A stretch of DNA of 64,000 nt, taken from NCBI RefSeq assembly GCF_016888515.1, contig NZ_JAFEJK010000001.1:806001-870000 (forward strand), given 5' to 3'. Positions 18,550 to 25,812 of this stretch are shown here, in pieces. Position 1 is the stretch's first letter. Every line of letters starts with the position of its first letter. This stretch comes from Shimia biformata. Its GTDB lineage: Bacteria > Pseudomonadota > Alphaproteobacteria > Rhodobacterales > Rhodobacteraceae. The translations under genes were made by a program, and so were the position numbers. The notes beneath the pieces were generated by a model. That model had not been told where the DNA came from, made no database searches, and saw only the letters and a program-made list of their open reading frames with translations.

Positions 18550-19383
18550 TCAGTCGGCATAGAGCGCCTCGGCGTGGAAGGCGACATGATCTTCCATGAA
18601 GCTGGAAACGAAGAAATACGAATGGTCATAGCCCTTTTGCAGCCGGAACTGGATGTCCTGACGGCGCGCGGCGGCGGCGTTTGCAAGAGTTTCGGGGCGC
18701 AGCATGTCGATGAACTGGTCATCGGTGCCGGTGTCGATCAGGACCGGGCCGTCGAACCCCTTTTCGCGCATCATCACCGACGCATCATGCCCGGCCCATG
18801 CGCTTTCATCGGTGCCCAGATAGGCGCGCAGTTGTTTCTTGCCCCATTCGGCGCCGGTCGGATTGCAGATCGGCGCCAGCGCCGAGACCGAGCGATACCG
18901 TCCCGGAAGTGCCATGGCCATGGTCAGCGCGCCGTGCCCGCCCATCGAGTGGCCCATGATCGACTGTCGCGACATGTCGAGCGGAAACTCTTCCTGCAAC
19001 ATCGACGGGAGGTCCTCGGTCACATAGTCCCACATCTGATAGTGTTTGGCCCATGGTTCTTGCGTGGCGTTCACATAGAACCCCGCGCCCTTGCCAAGGT
19101 CATAACCGGGATCGTCGGCGACATCCTCCCCGCGCGGGCTGGTGTCAGGAAAGACCAGCGCAATGCCCTGTTCCGCGGCCCATTGCTGGGCGCCGGCCTT
19201 GACCATGGCGTTTTCGTGGGTGCAGGTCAGGCCCGAAAGATACCACAGGACCGGGACCGGGCCAAAGCGGGACTCGTCCGGCAGGAACAGGCCAAAGGTC
19301 ATTTCGCAGCGGCAGCTGTGGGATTGATGGCTGTAGACGCCCTGCACGCCGCCAAAGCTGCGATTCTCGGAAACGGTTTCCAT
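18550..19383 (-). CDS. fghA: S-formylglutathione hydrolase
   Basis: A 277-residue esterase-D-type hydrolase that splits S-formylglutathione to formate and glutathione, the second step of glutathione-dependent formaldehyde oxidation. Landmarks are the N-terminal SHSCRCEMTFGLFLP, YLSGLTCTHENAMVKAGAQ, GYDLGKGAGFYVNATQ, the nucleophile GHSMGGHGAL, and IDTGTDDQFID with a late KGYDHSYFF histidine. AGAGGAC precedes the ATG. It heads the five-gene operon. The partner dehydrogenase adhC lies about 4.2 kb away on the same strand. Confidence 0.93.
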   Translation of the reverse strand: METVSENRSFGGVQGVYSHQSHSCRCEMTFGLFLPDESRFGPVPVLWYLSGLTCTHENAMVKAGAQQWAAEQGIALVFPDTSPRGEDVADDPGYDLGKGAGFYVNATQEPWAKHYQMWDYVTEDLPSMLQEEFPLDMSRQSIMGHSMGGHGALTMAMALPGRYRSVSALAPICNPTGAEWGKKQLRAYLGTDESAWAGHDASVMMREKGFDGPVLIDTGTDDQFIDMLRPETLANAAAARRQDIQFRLQKGYDHSYFFVSSFMEDHVAFHAEALYAD

Positions 19384-19469
19384 GGCATGTCCTCTGCTGT
19401 TGCTTTCCTAGTCAAGGGCTAGCGCATGGGGCGATACCGGGGCAAGCGGCTTTGCTGCCGTAGGCGGAT

Positions 19470-20399
19470 TCAGGCGCCGGTGACCCAGGCGATGATCATT
19501 GAAACAGTGAGTACTGAGGCCGCTGTCGAGATCAGGATCGACGCCGAAACGCGATGGGGCGCGACCCCATAGTGCTGCGCAAGGATATAGACATTCCCGG
19601 CAACCGGCAGCGCGGCCGCCGCGATCACGACACTGGCGGAATAGGGATCGACCGGGAACAGCCAGAGCGCCCCGATCGCCACGAACAGGGGATGCAGACC
19701 TAGTTTGCAGAATGAGAGCCAGATCGCGATCGACATCCGTTCGGCGGATTTCGAGGCCAGTGACGCGCCGATGGCGAACAGTGCGCCGGGGGTTGCGGCG
19801 CCGCCCAAGATGGCAAGAAAACTGTTCATTGGGCCGGGTATCGGGATCGCCAGCGCCGACCATGTCAGGCCGGTTGCAATGGCTAGGATCATCGGGTTGC
19901 GGACAAGGCCGTTGCCCACGGTGCGCAGAATCGACCAAGACAGCCGCCCGTCGCGCGAGCCGGTGATCAGGATCACGATCAGGGTCGAGAACACGATCAG
20001 GTCAACCGCAAGCGCCAGCATGACCGGGCCAATGGCCTGTTCGCCCATAAGAAGTGTCAGCATCGGGATGCCAAGAAAGCCGACGTTTCCAATGGCGGCG
20101 CATTGCGCCTCGATTGCGGCAGTTGGCACGTCCAGTCGTCGGACAAAGGCAACGGCGCTGGCAATGCCATAGACCGCCGCTGTGCCCCAGAGATAGGCGC
20201 CGACAAGGTTCCAATCGAGGATTTCGGCCAGGCTGAGGTTTGCGGAAAACCGGAACAGCATAGCTGAAAGCGCGAAGTAGAAGACGAATTTTGTCAGATA
20301 GGCGGTCGCTTCCTCGCTGAAAAATCCGGTCTTTCCCGCCCAGAAGCCAAGGCCGATGAGCAGGAAGAAGGGCACGGTTTCAAGAAAGATCGCCAGCAT
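19470..20399 (-). CDS. AEC family transporter
   Basis: A 309-residue permease of the auxin-efflux-carrier family with about ten membrane segments. The N-terminal pattern is FLLIGLGFWAGKTGFFSEEATAYLTKFVFYFALSAMLF, and a conserved central GNVGFLGIPML resembles the family core. The C-terminus AAALPVAGNVYILAQHYG is also typical. Malate, malonate and other organic acids are known substrates of the family; the one here is unknown. It lies 86 bp upstream of fghA on the same strand. Confidence 0.8.
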   Translation of the reverse strand: MLAIFLETVPFFLLIGLGFWAGKTGFFSEEATAYLTKFVFYFALSAMLFRFSANLSLAEILDWNLVGAYLWGTAAVYGIASAVAFVRRLDVPTAAIEAQCAAIGNVGFLGIPMLTLLMGEQAIGPVMLALAVDLIVFSTLIVILITGSRDGRLSWSILRTVGNGLVRNPMILAIATGLTWSALAIPIPGPMNSFLAILGGAATPGALFAIGASLASKSAERMSIAIWLSFCKLGLHPLFVAIGALWLFPVDPYSASVVIAAAALPVAGNVYILAQHYGVAPHRVSASILISTAASVLTVSMIIAWVTGA

Positions 20400-20458
20400 G
20401 GGAACTTGGTAGCACGCGATGCGCGCGGGTCAATCCGTTAACAGGTGAATTTGCCCGC

Positions 20459-21433
20459 CTAACCCGACCCGATCAGCACACCAGCCGCAAAAACCAGAGC
20501 GCCGCCCAGTACCACCTGAAAGGCAGCCCGGAAGAACGGGGTTTCCATAAATCTGTTTTGAATCCAGGCAATGGCCCACAGCTCAAGGAAGACCACAAGG
20601 ATTGCGATGGTGGTTGCAGTCCAGAAGTCCGGGATCAAATAGGGCAGGGCGTGACCCAGCCCGCCAACGGTGGTCATAATTCCCGAGGCAAATCCGCGTT
20701 TGACCGGGCTGCCGCGTCCCGACAGTTCGCCATCATCCGATGCGGCCTCGGTAAAGCCCATCGAGATGCCTGCCCCGACCGAAGCCGCCAGCCCGACAAG
20801 GAAGGTGGTCCACGTGTCCTGCGTGGCAAAGGCGGTGGCGAAGATCGGAGCCAAGGTCGAGACAGATCCGTCCATCAATCCGGCAAGCCCCGGCTGCACC
20901 CATGTCAGAATGAACTGGCGGCGGGCGGTTTCGTTCTCTTCCTCGCGGGTTTCGTCGTCGAGGTGGGTTTCCTCAAGCTCATGGGCGGTGGCTTGGTGTC
21001 CAGCTTCGACGGCGGCAAGGTCGCCCAGCAGCTTGCGTGTCGCGGCGTCCTTGGTTCGGGCGGCGGCCAGGCGATAAAAATGCTCGGCGTTTTTCTCCAT
21101 CTCGGCGGCTTCGGCGCGAATACGCTCGAGGCTGAGGTTTTCCATCAGCCAGACAGGTCTGCGGGCATAAGCCCCCGCCACGTGTTCACGCCGGATCAGG
21201 GGAATAACCTCGCCAAAACGCTGGCGGTGCAGGTCGATCAGGCGCTGGCGGTGATCGTCTTCTTCCTCGGCCATGCCTTCAAAGATTTTCGCGGATCCGG
21301 GAAAGTCTGCCCGCAGACGCTCGGCATAGGAGCGGTAGATGCGCGCGTCGTCTTCTTCGTTGGAAATCGCGAGCGCGATGACCTCTTGTTCAGAGAGATC
21401 GCGGAAGTGTCTGCGCTGGTTCAGAAATCGCAT
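20459..21433 (-). CDS. mbfA: Ferritin-like/VIT1 fusion, MbfA-type membrane-bound ferritin
   Basis: A 324-residue fusion. The N-terminal ferritin/rubrerythrin-like domain (about 10-165) has two EExxH/ExxH-type motifs (MAEEEDDHRQRL and AAVEAGHQATA) plus further helix glutamates, as for a diiron site. The C-terminal half (about 180-324) is a VIT1/CCC1 transporter domain with about five membrane segments beginning VQPGLAGLMDGSVSTLAPIF. MbfA in Agrobacterium and Bradyrhizobium exports iron and protects against iron and peroxide stress under Irr control. The ATG at 21433 has GAGGC about 9 nt upstream; a GTG two codons earlier is the alternative. An ICE-like operator overlaps its promoter. Confidence 0.87.
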   Translation of the reverse strand: MRFLNQRRHFRDLSEQEVIALAISNEEDDARIYRSYAERLRADFPGSAKIFEGMAEEEDDHRQRLIDLHRQRFGEVIPLIRREHVAGAYARRPVWLMENLSLERIRAEAAEMEKNAEHFYRLAAARTKDAATRKLLGDLAAVEAGHQATAHELEETHLDDETREEENETARRQFILTWVQPGLAGLMDGSVSTLAPIFATAFATQDTWTTFLVGLAASVGAGISMGFTEAASDDGELSGRGSPVKRGFASGIMTTVGGLGHALPYLIPDFWTATTIAILVVFLELWAIAWIQNRFMETPFFRAAFQVVLGGALVFAAGVLIGSG

Positions 21434-21447
21434 GTTCACTGCCTCGT

Positions 21448-21490
21448 TTTAGAATGATTCCAAACTAATGCTGCCAGACACGGATGGCAA
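21448..21490 (-). promoter_or_regulatory. mbfA promoter with Irr/ICE-type operator
   Basis: On the minus strand, TTGCCA (21490-21485), a 17-bp spacer and TAGTTT (21467-21462) form a promoter candidate. The inverted repeat TTTAGAATGATTCCAAA (plus strand 21448-21464) overlaps the -10 and expected start site. It has 7-bp arms with one mismatch and resembles the iron-control element bound by Irr in alphaproteobacteria. Position implies repression. The site and spacing are seen directly; the regulator is inferred. Confidence 0.72.
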
Positions 21491-21561
21491 GTCACGGTCA
21501 TGCCTTGCCGAAACTGAACTGAACGGTTTATATTCAGACATTGACAGGTAAGGAAAACCGG

Positions 21562-22179
21562 ATGAATCACCCCGCCCCCGTCATTCGCAAAGGCCGCAAG
21601 TTCGATCAGGTGGTCGAAGGTGCGCGCGACGTGTTCCTGCGCGACGGCTATGAAGGTGCCAGCGTCGATGAAATCGCACGTGTGGCGGGGGTGTCCAAGG
21701 CGACACTGTATTCTTATTTCCCGGACAAGCGCGTGTTATTCATGGAGTTCGCCCGGCAAGAGTGCATGCGGCAGGCTGACACGCTGGAATCCGAGATCGA
21801 CATCGATCGCCCCGTACCAGAAGTCCTGCGCGTGGTAGGGTTAGGTTTCCTGCGTATTGTCCTTTCCGATTTCGGCCGCAACATGTTCCGTGTTTGCGTA
21901 GCCGAAAGCGCGCGATTTCCCGATTTGGGACAGCAGTTTTATGAAACCGGCCCGAAGCTGATGCGTGAGCGCATGATCGATTTCCTTGAACTGGGGATCA
22001 TGCGCGGCGAACTGAAGATTGACGATGTCGGGCTTGCGGCCGATCAGTTCCCAGAGCTGTGCAAAGCCGGCGTGTTCCATCGGCTGGTATTCGGCATTGA
22101 CGACCAGTTCACCGAGGATGAAATCATACATACTGTGGATGGTGCGATCGCGACCTTCATGGCGCGCTACGGTGTTTGA
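21562..22179 (+). CDS. TetR/AcrR family transcriptional regulator
   Basis: A 205-residue regulator. The helix-turn-helix is in GASVDEIARVAGVSKATLYSYFPDKRVLF (split across about 33-60), and a ligand-binding C-terminal domain of about 140 residues follows. The ATG at 21562 is preferred over a TTG seven codons earlier because AAGGAA stands six bases before it. The upstream gap shared with mbfA contains CTGAA-N9-TTCAG (21519-21537), which could be an autoregulatory site. It diverges from mbfA, but no sequence evidence links it to iron. Confidence 0.85.
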   Translation: MNHPAPVIRKGRKFDQVVEGARDVFLRDGYEGASVDEIARVAGVSKATLYSYFPDKRVLFMEFARQECMRQADTLESEIDIDRPVPEVLRVVGLGFLRIVLSDFGRNMFRVCVAESARFPDLGQQFYETGPKLMRERMIDFLELGIMRGELKIDDVGLAADQFPELCKAGVFHRLVFGIDDQFTEDEIIHTVDGAIATFMARYGV

Positions 22180-22194
22180 GGCACGCGCACGCCG

Positions 22195-22896
22195 TCAGTC
22201 CAGCCGCCGCACCTGAAGCTGGTTGCCTGACCGCCTTGTTTCGAACCGCTTGAGGGTCTTGATGAGGTCCGACAGCTTTTTCTGACCATAGGTCCGGGTA
22301 TCGAAATCCGAGTGTTCGGCCTGGATATACTGCCCGATCTGGCCAAGCGAATACCATTCGTCCTCTTGTTCGATCTTCTCCATAGCTGTGAGGATCAGCG
22401 GCACGGCGTCGGAAGGCGACTGCTTGCCGCCGCCGGATTTTGTCGGGGCGGGTTCGTCGATCAGGTTTTCAATCAGGATGAAACGGTTGCAGACATTGCG
22501 CAGCGACTCTGGTGTCTTGCCTTCGCCAATACCGATCACATCCAGCCCCTGTTCACGGATGCGGTTGGCAAGTGCGGTGAAATCGCTGTCGGACGAGACC
22601 AGCACGAACCCGTCGAACCGGCCAGAGTGCAGGATATCCATCGCGTCGATCACCAGCCCTATGTCACTGGCATTCTTGCCCTTGGTGTTGGCGGTTTCCT
22701 GATGCGCCACCAGCCCCTGTCCCCGCACCGTGTCCGCCCAGCCCTTGAGTTGCCCGGATGACCAGTCACCATAGACCCGGCGTAAGGCGGGTTCCCCGAA
22801 GGACGTGATCTCTTTCAGAATCGGTCCGGCATATTTGGCCGGGATGTTGTCGGCGTCGATCAGGACGGCATAAAGCGGGCGGTCTCGGTTGGGCAT
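22195..22896 (-). CDS. NYN domain protein with C-terminal LOTUS/OST-HTH-like domain
   Basis: A 233-residue protein. The N-terminal NYN domain (about 5-140) carries YAVLIDADNIPAKYAGPIL, then KGKNASDIGLVIDAMDIL and VLVSSDSDFTALANRIREQG, whose acidic residues would form a PIN-like ribonuclease site. A linker and a small winged-helix domain (about 160-230; WYSLGQIGQYIQ, FDTRTYGQKKLSDLIK) resemble OST-HTH. The start at MPNRDRP (22896) is chosen on family grounds; an ATG nine codons earlier exists. Likely an RNA-directed nuclease of unknown target. Confidence 0.83.
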   Translation of the reverse strand: MPNRDRPLYAVLIDADNIPAKYAGPILKEITSFGEPALRRVYGDWSSGQLKGWADTVRGQGLVAHQETANTKGKNASDIGLVIDAMDILHSGRFDGFVLVSSDSDFTALANRIREQGLDVIGIGEGKTPESLRNVCNRFILIENLIDEPAPTKSGGGKQSPSDAVPLILTAMEKIEQEDEWYSLGQIGQYIQAEHSDFDTRTYGQKKLSDLIKTLKRFETRRSGNQLQVRRLD

Positions 22897-23046
22897 GGGC
22901 GGGCCTGTTGGTGTGAGCGTCATAAGGTAGCATGGATCGCGAGGTGCGGGAATGGTTCGGTGTAGGGCGGCTACCGATCGCGGATACGCACTCTGTCCTA
23001 GAAGCCGCGCGCTGACCCTGGTTCCATATAGTGCTCCCGCATTTCT

Positions 23047-23622
23047 TCATTCTTTGATTGTCAGGAGATGGTCGCCGCTGATGATCCAAACTCGTTGAAA
23101 CTGAAGCTTACTTGAATTGACACCTAAAAGAGCATTTTGCTTCCAAGTTTTATCTTCGAAAGCGTCCGCATCGGTGTTCGAATAAATTAACAAATGATCT
23201 ACGGCAGTTGAGGCTCGCAGGGCTTTTCTGTCAATTGCGCCCTTTACCAACTTTGCGAACTTTTCTGCTTTGCCCGGGAAATCCACATCCTTTAGGTGGA
23301 CATACCCTTCCCTGGAACGCGCGTCTGCACGGGCTAGTTGTGTCATTTCAGCCTGCTCTCGTGGATCGCAAGCTTCGACAATCTCAATACCCGCGGCATA
23401 GTTAGGGCCACGAACTTTGAAGTCTGGGTTTTCGCAAGGTGTGACGGTAAGTGGAAATCCAAAAACATACTTAATTTCGAGTTGACGAAGCAGTCGGTTC
23501 AAAACGAATGCCTCAAGTTGCTTTTGCTGCCCCCTCCTTTCGAGACGAGGGGGCGCGGAGGCCCCCCAATTTCTTAGAAAATGGTCTAAATCCTCTTGAG
23601 AAGAAACAGTCCAGCTTTCCAC
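23047..23622 (-). CDS. Orphan protein, possible PD-(D/E)XK-like nuclease
   Basis: I do not recognise a named family. The frame has lower GC than its neighbours and many AAA, TTT and TTA codons, suggesting transfer. A Q/E-rich helix (QQKQLEAFVLNRLLRQLE) precedes ENPDFKVRG and GIEIVEACDP. That spacing resembles the PD...ExE core of divergent restriction-like nucleases. A later strand, DHLLIYSNTDADAF, may finish the fold. Two starts are possible: GTG at 23622, one base after the adhC stop (191 residues), or ATG at 23661 inside adhC (204 residues). It is downstream of adhC on the same strand and has no visible partner gene. Confidence 0.55.
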   Translation of the reverse strand: MESWTVSSQEDLDHFLRNWGASAPPRLERRGQQKQLEAFVLNRLLRQLEIKYVFGFPLTVTPCENPDFKVRGPNYAAGIEIVEACDPREQAEMTQLARADARSREGYVHLKDVDFPGKAEKFAKLVKGAIDRKALRASTAVDHLLIYSNTDADAFEDKTWKQNALLGVNSSKLQFQRVWIISGDHLLTIKE

Positions 23623-23623
23623 T

Positions 23624-24760
23624 CTAGAATTCCACCACGGCGCGGATGGATTTGCCTGCATGCATCAGGTCAAACCCCTCGTTGATCTGGTCCAGCGTCA
23701 GCTTGTGGGTGATCATCGGATCGATCTCGATTTTGCCGTCCATGTACCAGTCGACCATTTTCGGGACATCCGTCCGACCCTTGGCGCCGCCAAACGCGGT
23801 GCCTTTCCAGACGCGCCCGGTAACAAGCTGGAAGGGGCGGGTCGAGATCTCGGCCCCGGCGGGCGCAACGCCGATGATGACACTGACACCCCAGCCGCGA
23901 TGCGAGCATTCCAGCGCATCGCGCATGACCTGAACGTTGCCGGTGGCATCGAACGAGTAATCCACGCCGCCGAACTGGTCCTTTTCGGTCTTGGTCAGTT
24001 CGATGATCTTGTCGGTCACCGATTGGTCGCCCAGTTTCGACGGGTTCACGAAATGGGTCATGCCAAACTTCTTGGCCATCTCGGCTTTGTCGTCATTGAG
24101 GTCGACGCCGATGATCATGTCGGCACCAGCCATGCGAAGACCCTGGATCACGTTCAGACCGATGCCGCCGAGACCGAACACCGCTGCGGACGAGCCGATT
24201 TCGACCCCGGCGGTGTTTATCACCGCGCCGATGCCGGTGGTGACGCCGCAGCCGATGTAACAGATCTTGTCGAAGGGCGCGTCCGGCCGCACCTTGGCCA
24301 GCGCAATTTCGGGCAGGACGGTGTGATTGGCGAAGGTCGAGCAGCCCATGTAGTGGTAGATCGGCGTGCCATCCAGCATGGAAAACCGCGTGGTCCCGTC
24401 AGGCATCAAGCCCTGTCCCTGCGTGCCGCGGATCGCGGTGCAGAGGTTGGTCTTGCCGGACAGACAGGCATGGCATTCGCGGCATTCCGGCGTGTAAAGC
24501 GGGATCACGTGGTCTCCCGGCTTCAGTGTGGTGACACCTTCGCCCACCTCGACCACGACACCTGCGCCTTCGTGCCCAAGGATCGACGGGAACAGGCCTT
24601 CGGGATCCGCGCCTGAGCGCGTGAACTCGTCCGTGTGGCAGATGCCGGTAGCTTTGACCTCAATCAGGACTTCGCCCTTTTTTGGGCCTTCAAGGTTGAC
24701 TTCCATGACCTCAAGCGGCTTGCCCGCTTCCAGCGCGACGGCGGCTCTTGTTCGCATCAT
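23624..24760 (-). CDS. adhC: S-(hydroxymethyl)glutathione dehydrogenase / class III alcohol dehydrogenase
   Basis: A 378-residue zinc-dependent medium-chain dehydrogenase that oxidises S-hydroxymethylglutathione with NAD; many members also reduce S-nitrosoglutathione. Catalytic zinc ligands lie in [19 protein letters not shown] and [12 protein letters not shown]. The structural-zinc cysteines are in [17 protein letters not shown], and the Rossmann motif is [25 protein letters not shown] and the C-terminal [15 protein letters not shown] are class III signatures. With fghA it forms the formaldehyde detoxification route. ATG codons occur at 24760 and 24757. Confidence 0.94.
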   Translation of the reverse strand: MMRTRAAVALEAGKPLEVMEVNLEGPKKGEVLIEVKATGICHTDEFTRSGADPEGLFPSILGHEGAGVVVEVGEGVTTLKPGDHVIPLYTPECRECHACLSGKTNLCTAIRGTQGQGLMPDGTTRFSMLDGTPIYHYMGCSTFANHTVLPEIALAKVRPDAPFDKICYIGCGVTTGIGAVINTAGVEIGSSAAVFGLGGIGLNVIQGLRMAGADMIIGVDLNDDKAEMAKKFGMTHFVNPSKLGDQSVTDKIIELTKTEKDQFGGVDYSFDATGNVQVMRDALECSHRGWGVSVIIGVAPAGAEISTRPFQLVTGRVWKGTAFGGAKGRTDVPKMVDWYMDGKIEIDPMITHKLTLDQINEGFDLMHAGKSIRAVVEF

Positions 24761-24896
24761 TTTCTAAATCCCTCCAATCTGTTGATGGCAGGGTGGGCGA
24801 AACGATGCATGAATTCAATACCACAAGCGGCATCGGGTTGCGCAGAGGCGGCAAGGACGCGATGTTGGGACACCTGCTGTCCGTGAAGGAGATTCC

Positions 24897-25262
24897 ATGC
24901 GACTTGCCCTGACTGCCGCGATGACGGTTCTTGCTCTTGGTGGATGTGTCGATCCCGATACAGCTGAGTTTTCGGATACTGCCCTCGATCCGGCGCCCGG
25001 GCTTGCCGTCACTGAAGAGACATCATCGGATATGGCCGAAGACATGGCAGCAGACGTGCCGCTGACCGGGTCGAAATCCTGCAAGGACGAGGTGTTTGCG
25101 GCGCTTGCCGGCAAGCCGCTGTCGATCATTGACACGATCGAGACACCCGACAACATGCGCATCCTGCCGCCCGGGTCTATTTCGACCTCGGACTACATCC
25201 CGCAGCGGCTGAATGTCGAACATGACGATCAGGATGTCATCACCAGCGCCTATTGCGGCTGA
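24897..25262 (+). CDS. I78-family peptidase inhibitor-like lipoprotein
   Basis: A 121-residue protein. The signal peptide MRLALTAAMTVLALGGC ends in a lipobox (LGGC, Cys17), so it should be a lipoprotein. After an acidic linker, the I78 domain starts at SCKDEVFAALAGKPLSII, passes through RILPPGSISTSDYIPQRLNVEHDDQDVI and ends with CG. The two cysteines should form the family disulfide. It diverges from adhC. Its stop codon abuts that of the convergent cytochrome gene in a TGATCA. Confidence 0.78.
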   Translation: MRLALTAAMTVLALGGCVDPDTAEFSDTALDPAPGLAVTEETSSDMAEDMAADVPLTGSKSCKDEVFAALAGKPLSIIDTIETPDNMRILPPGSISTSDYIPQRLNVEHDDQDVITSAYCG

Positions 25263-25703
25263 TCAATTCTTGATGCGATAGGCCTTGTGACAGCTGGCAC
25301 AGGTGGCGCCCAGGCGTTTCATCGACTCTTGCAGTTCGGCGCGGGTGGCGAACTCCATGTCGCTGGCGGCGTCCTGCATGGCGCGGGCCTTCTTGGTGAA
25401 GTCCTTTTTGTTCTGCCAGATTTCGGGGGCGGCTTCAGACTTGTCGTCCATGGCAGGTGCCGCAAACAGGGCCGGGATGCGTGTGGCGGTGGTGACCAGC
25501 GTGTCGCGCGCCATGCGCGCCTTGGCCTGATGCAGCGGAGCCGCGCCCTTGGCCATGTCGCCCAGGGTCTTGGTGGCCTGGCCGACTGCGGTCATCGCGT
25601 CCATCCGGGCCTTGACGTCGGGGTCGGTGACGCCCTGATGGGCCATTGCCAGCGTTGCGGCGGCGACGGTTGCGGCGGCGACCAGGATGCCTGTCTTTTT
25701 CAT
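25263..25703 (-). CDS. Periplasmic c-type cytochrome (c556/c' family)
   Basis: A 146-residue exported monohaem cytochrome. A signal peptide (about 1-21, ending LAMA) is followed by a four-helix-bundle sequence with the haem motif CASCH near the C-terminus (about 136-140), followed by KAYR, as in cytochrome c556 and c'. Electron partner unknown. It converges exactly with the I78 gene and diverges from imuB over 109 bp containing the LexA box. Confidence 0.83.
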   Translation of the reverse strand: MKKTGILVAAATVAAATLAMAHQGVTDPDVKARMDAMTAVGQATKTLGDMAKGAAPLHQAKARMARDTLVTTATRIPALFAAPAMDDKSEAAPEIWQNKKDFTKKARAMQDAASDMEFATRAELQESMKRLGATCASCHKAYRIKN

Positions 25704-25784
25704 TCGGTCTGTCCCTTGGGTTGTTTGATTTCGCCCACCCTAGCCGATCTCGACTCGGGTTGGGAATCACGCTAATTTGAATTG

Positions 25785-25799
25785 GAACATATAGTGAAC
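25785..25799. promoter_or_regulatory. LexA (SOS) box of alphaproteobacterial type
   Basis: GAACATATAGTGAAC is a perfect GAAC-N7-GAAC direct repeat, the LexA-binding form found in Rhodobacter and rhizobia. It ends 13 bp before the imuB ATG. Position and match predict DNA-damage induction of imuB. Confidence 0.85.
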
Positions 25800-25812
25800 A
25801 AAGTGCTGCCGC

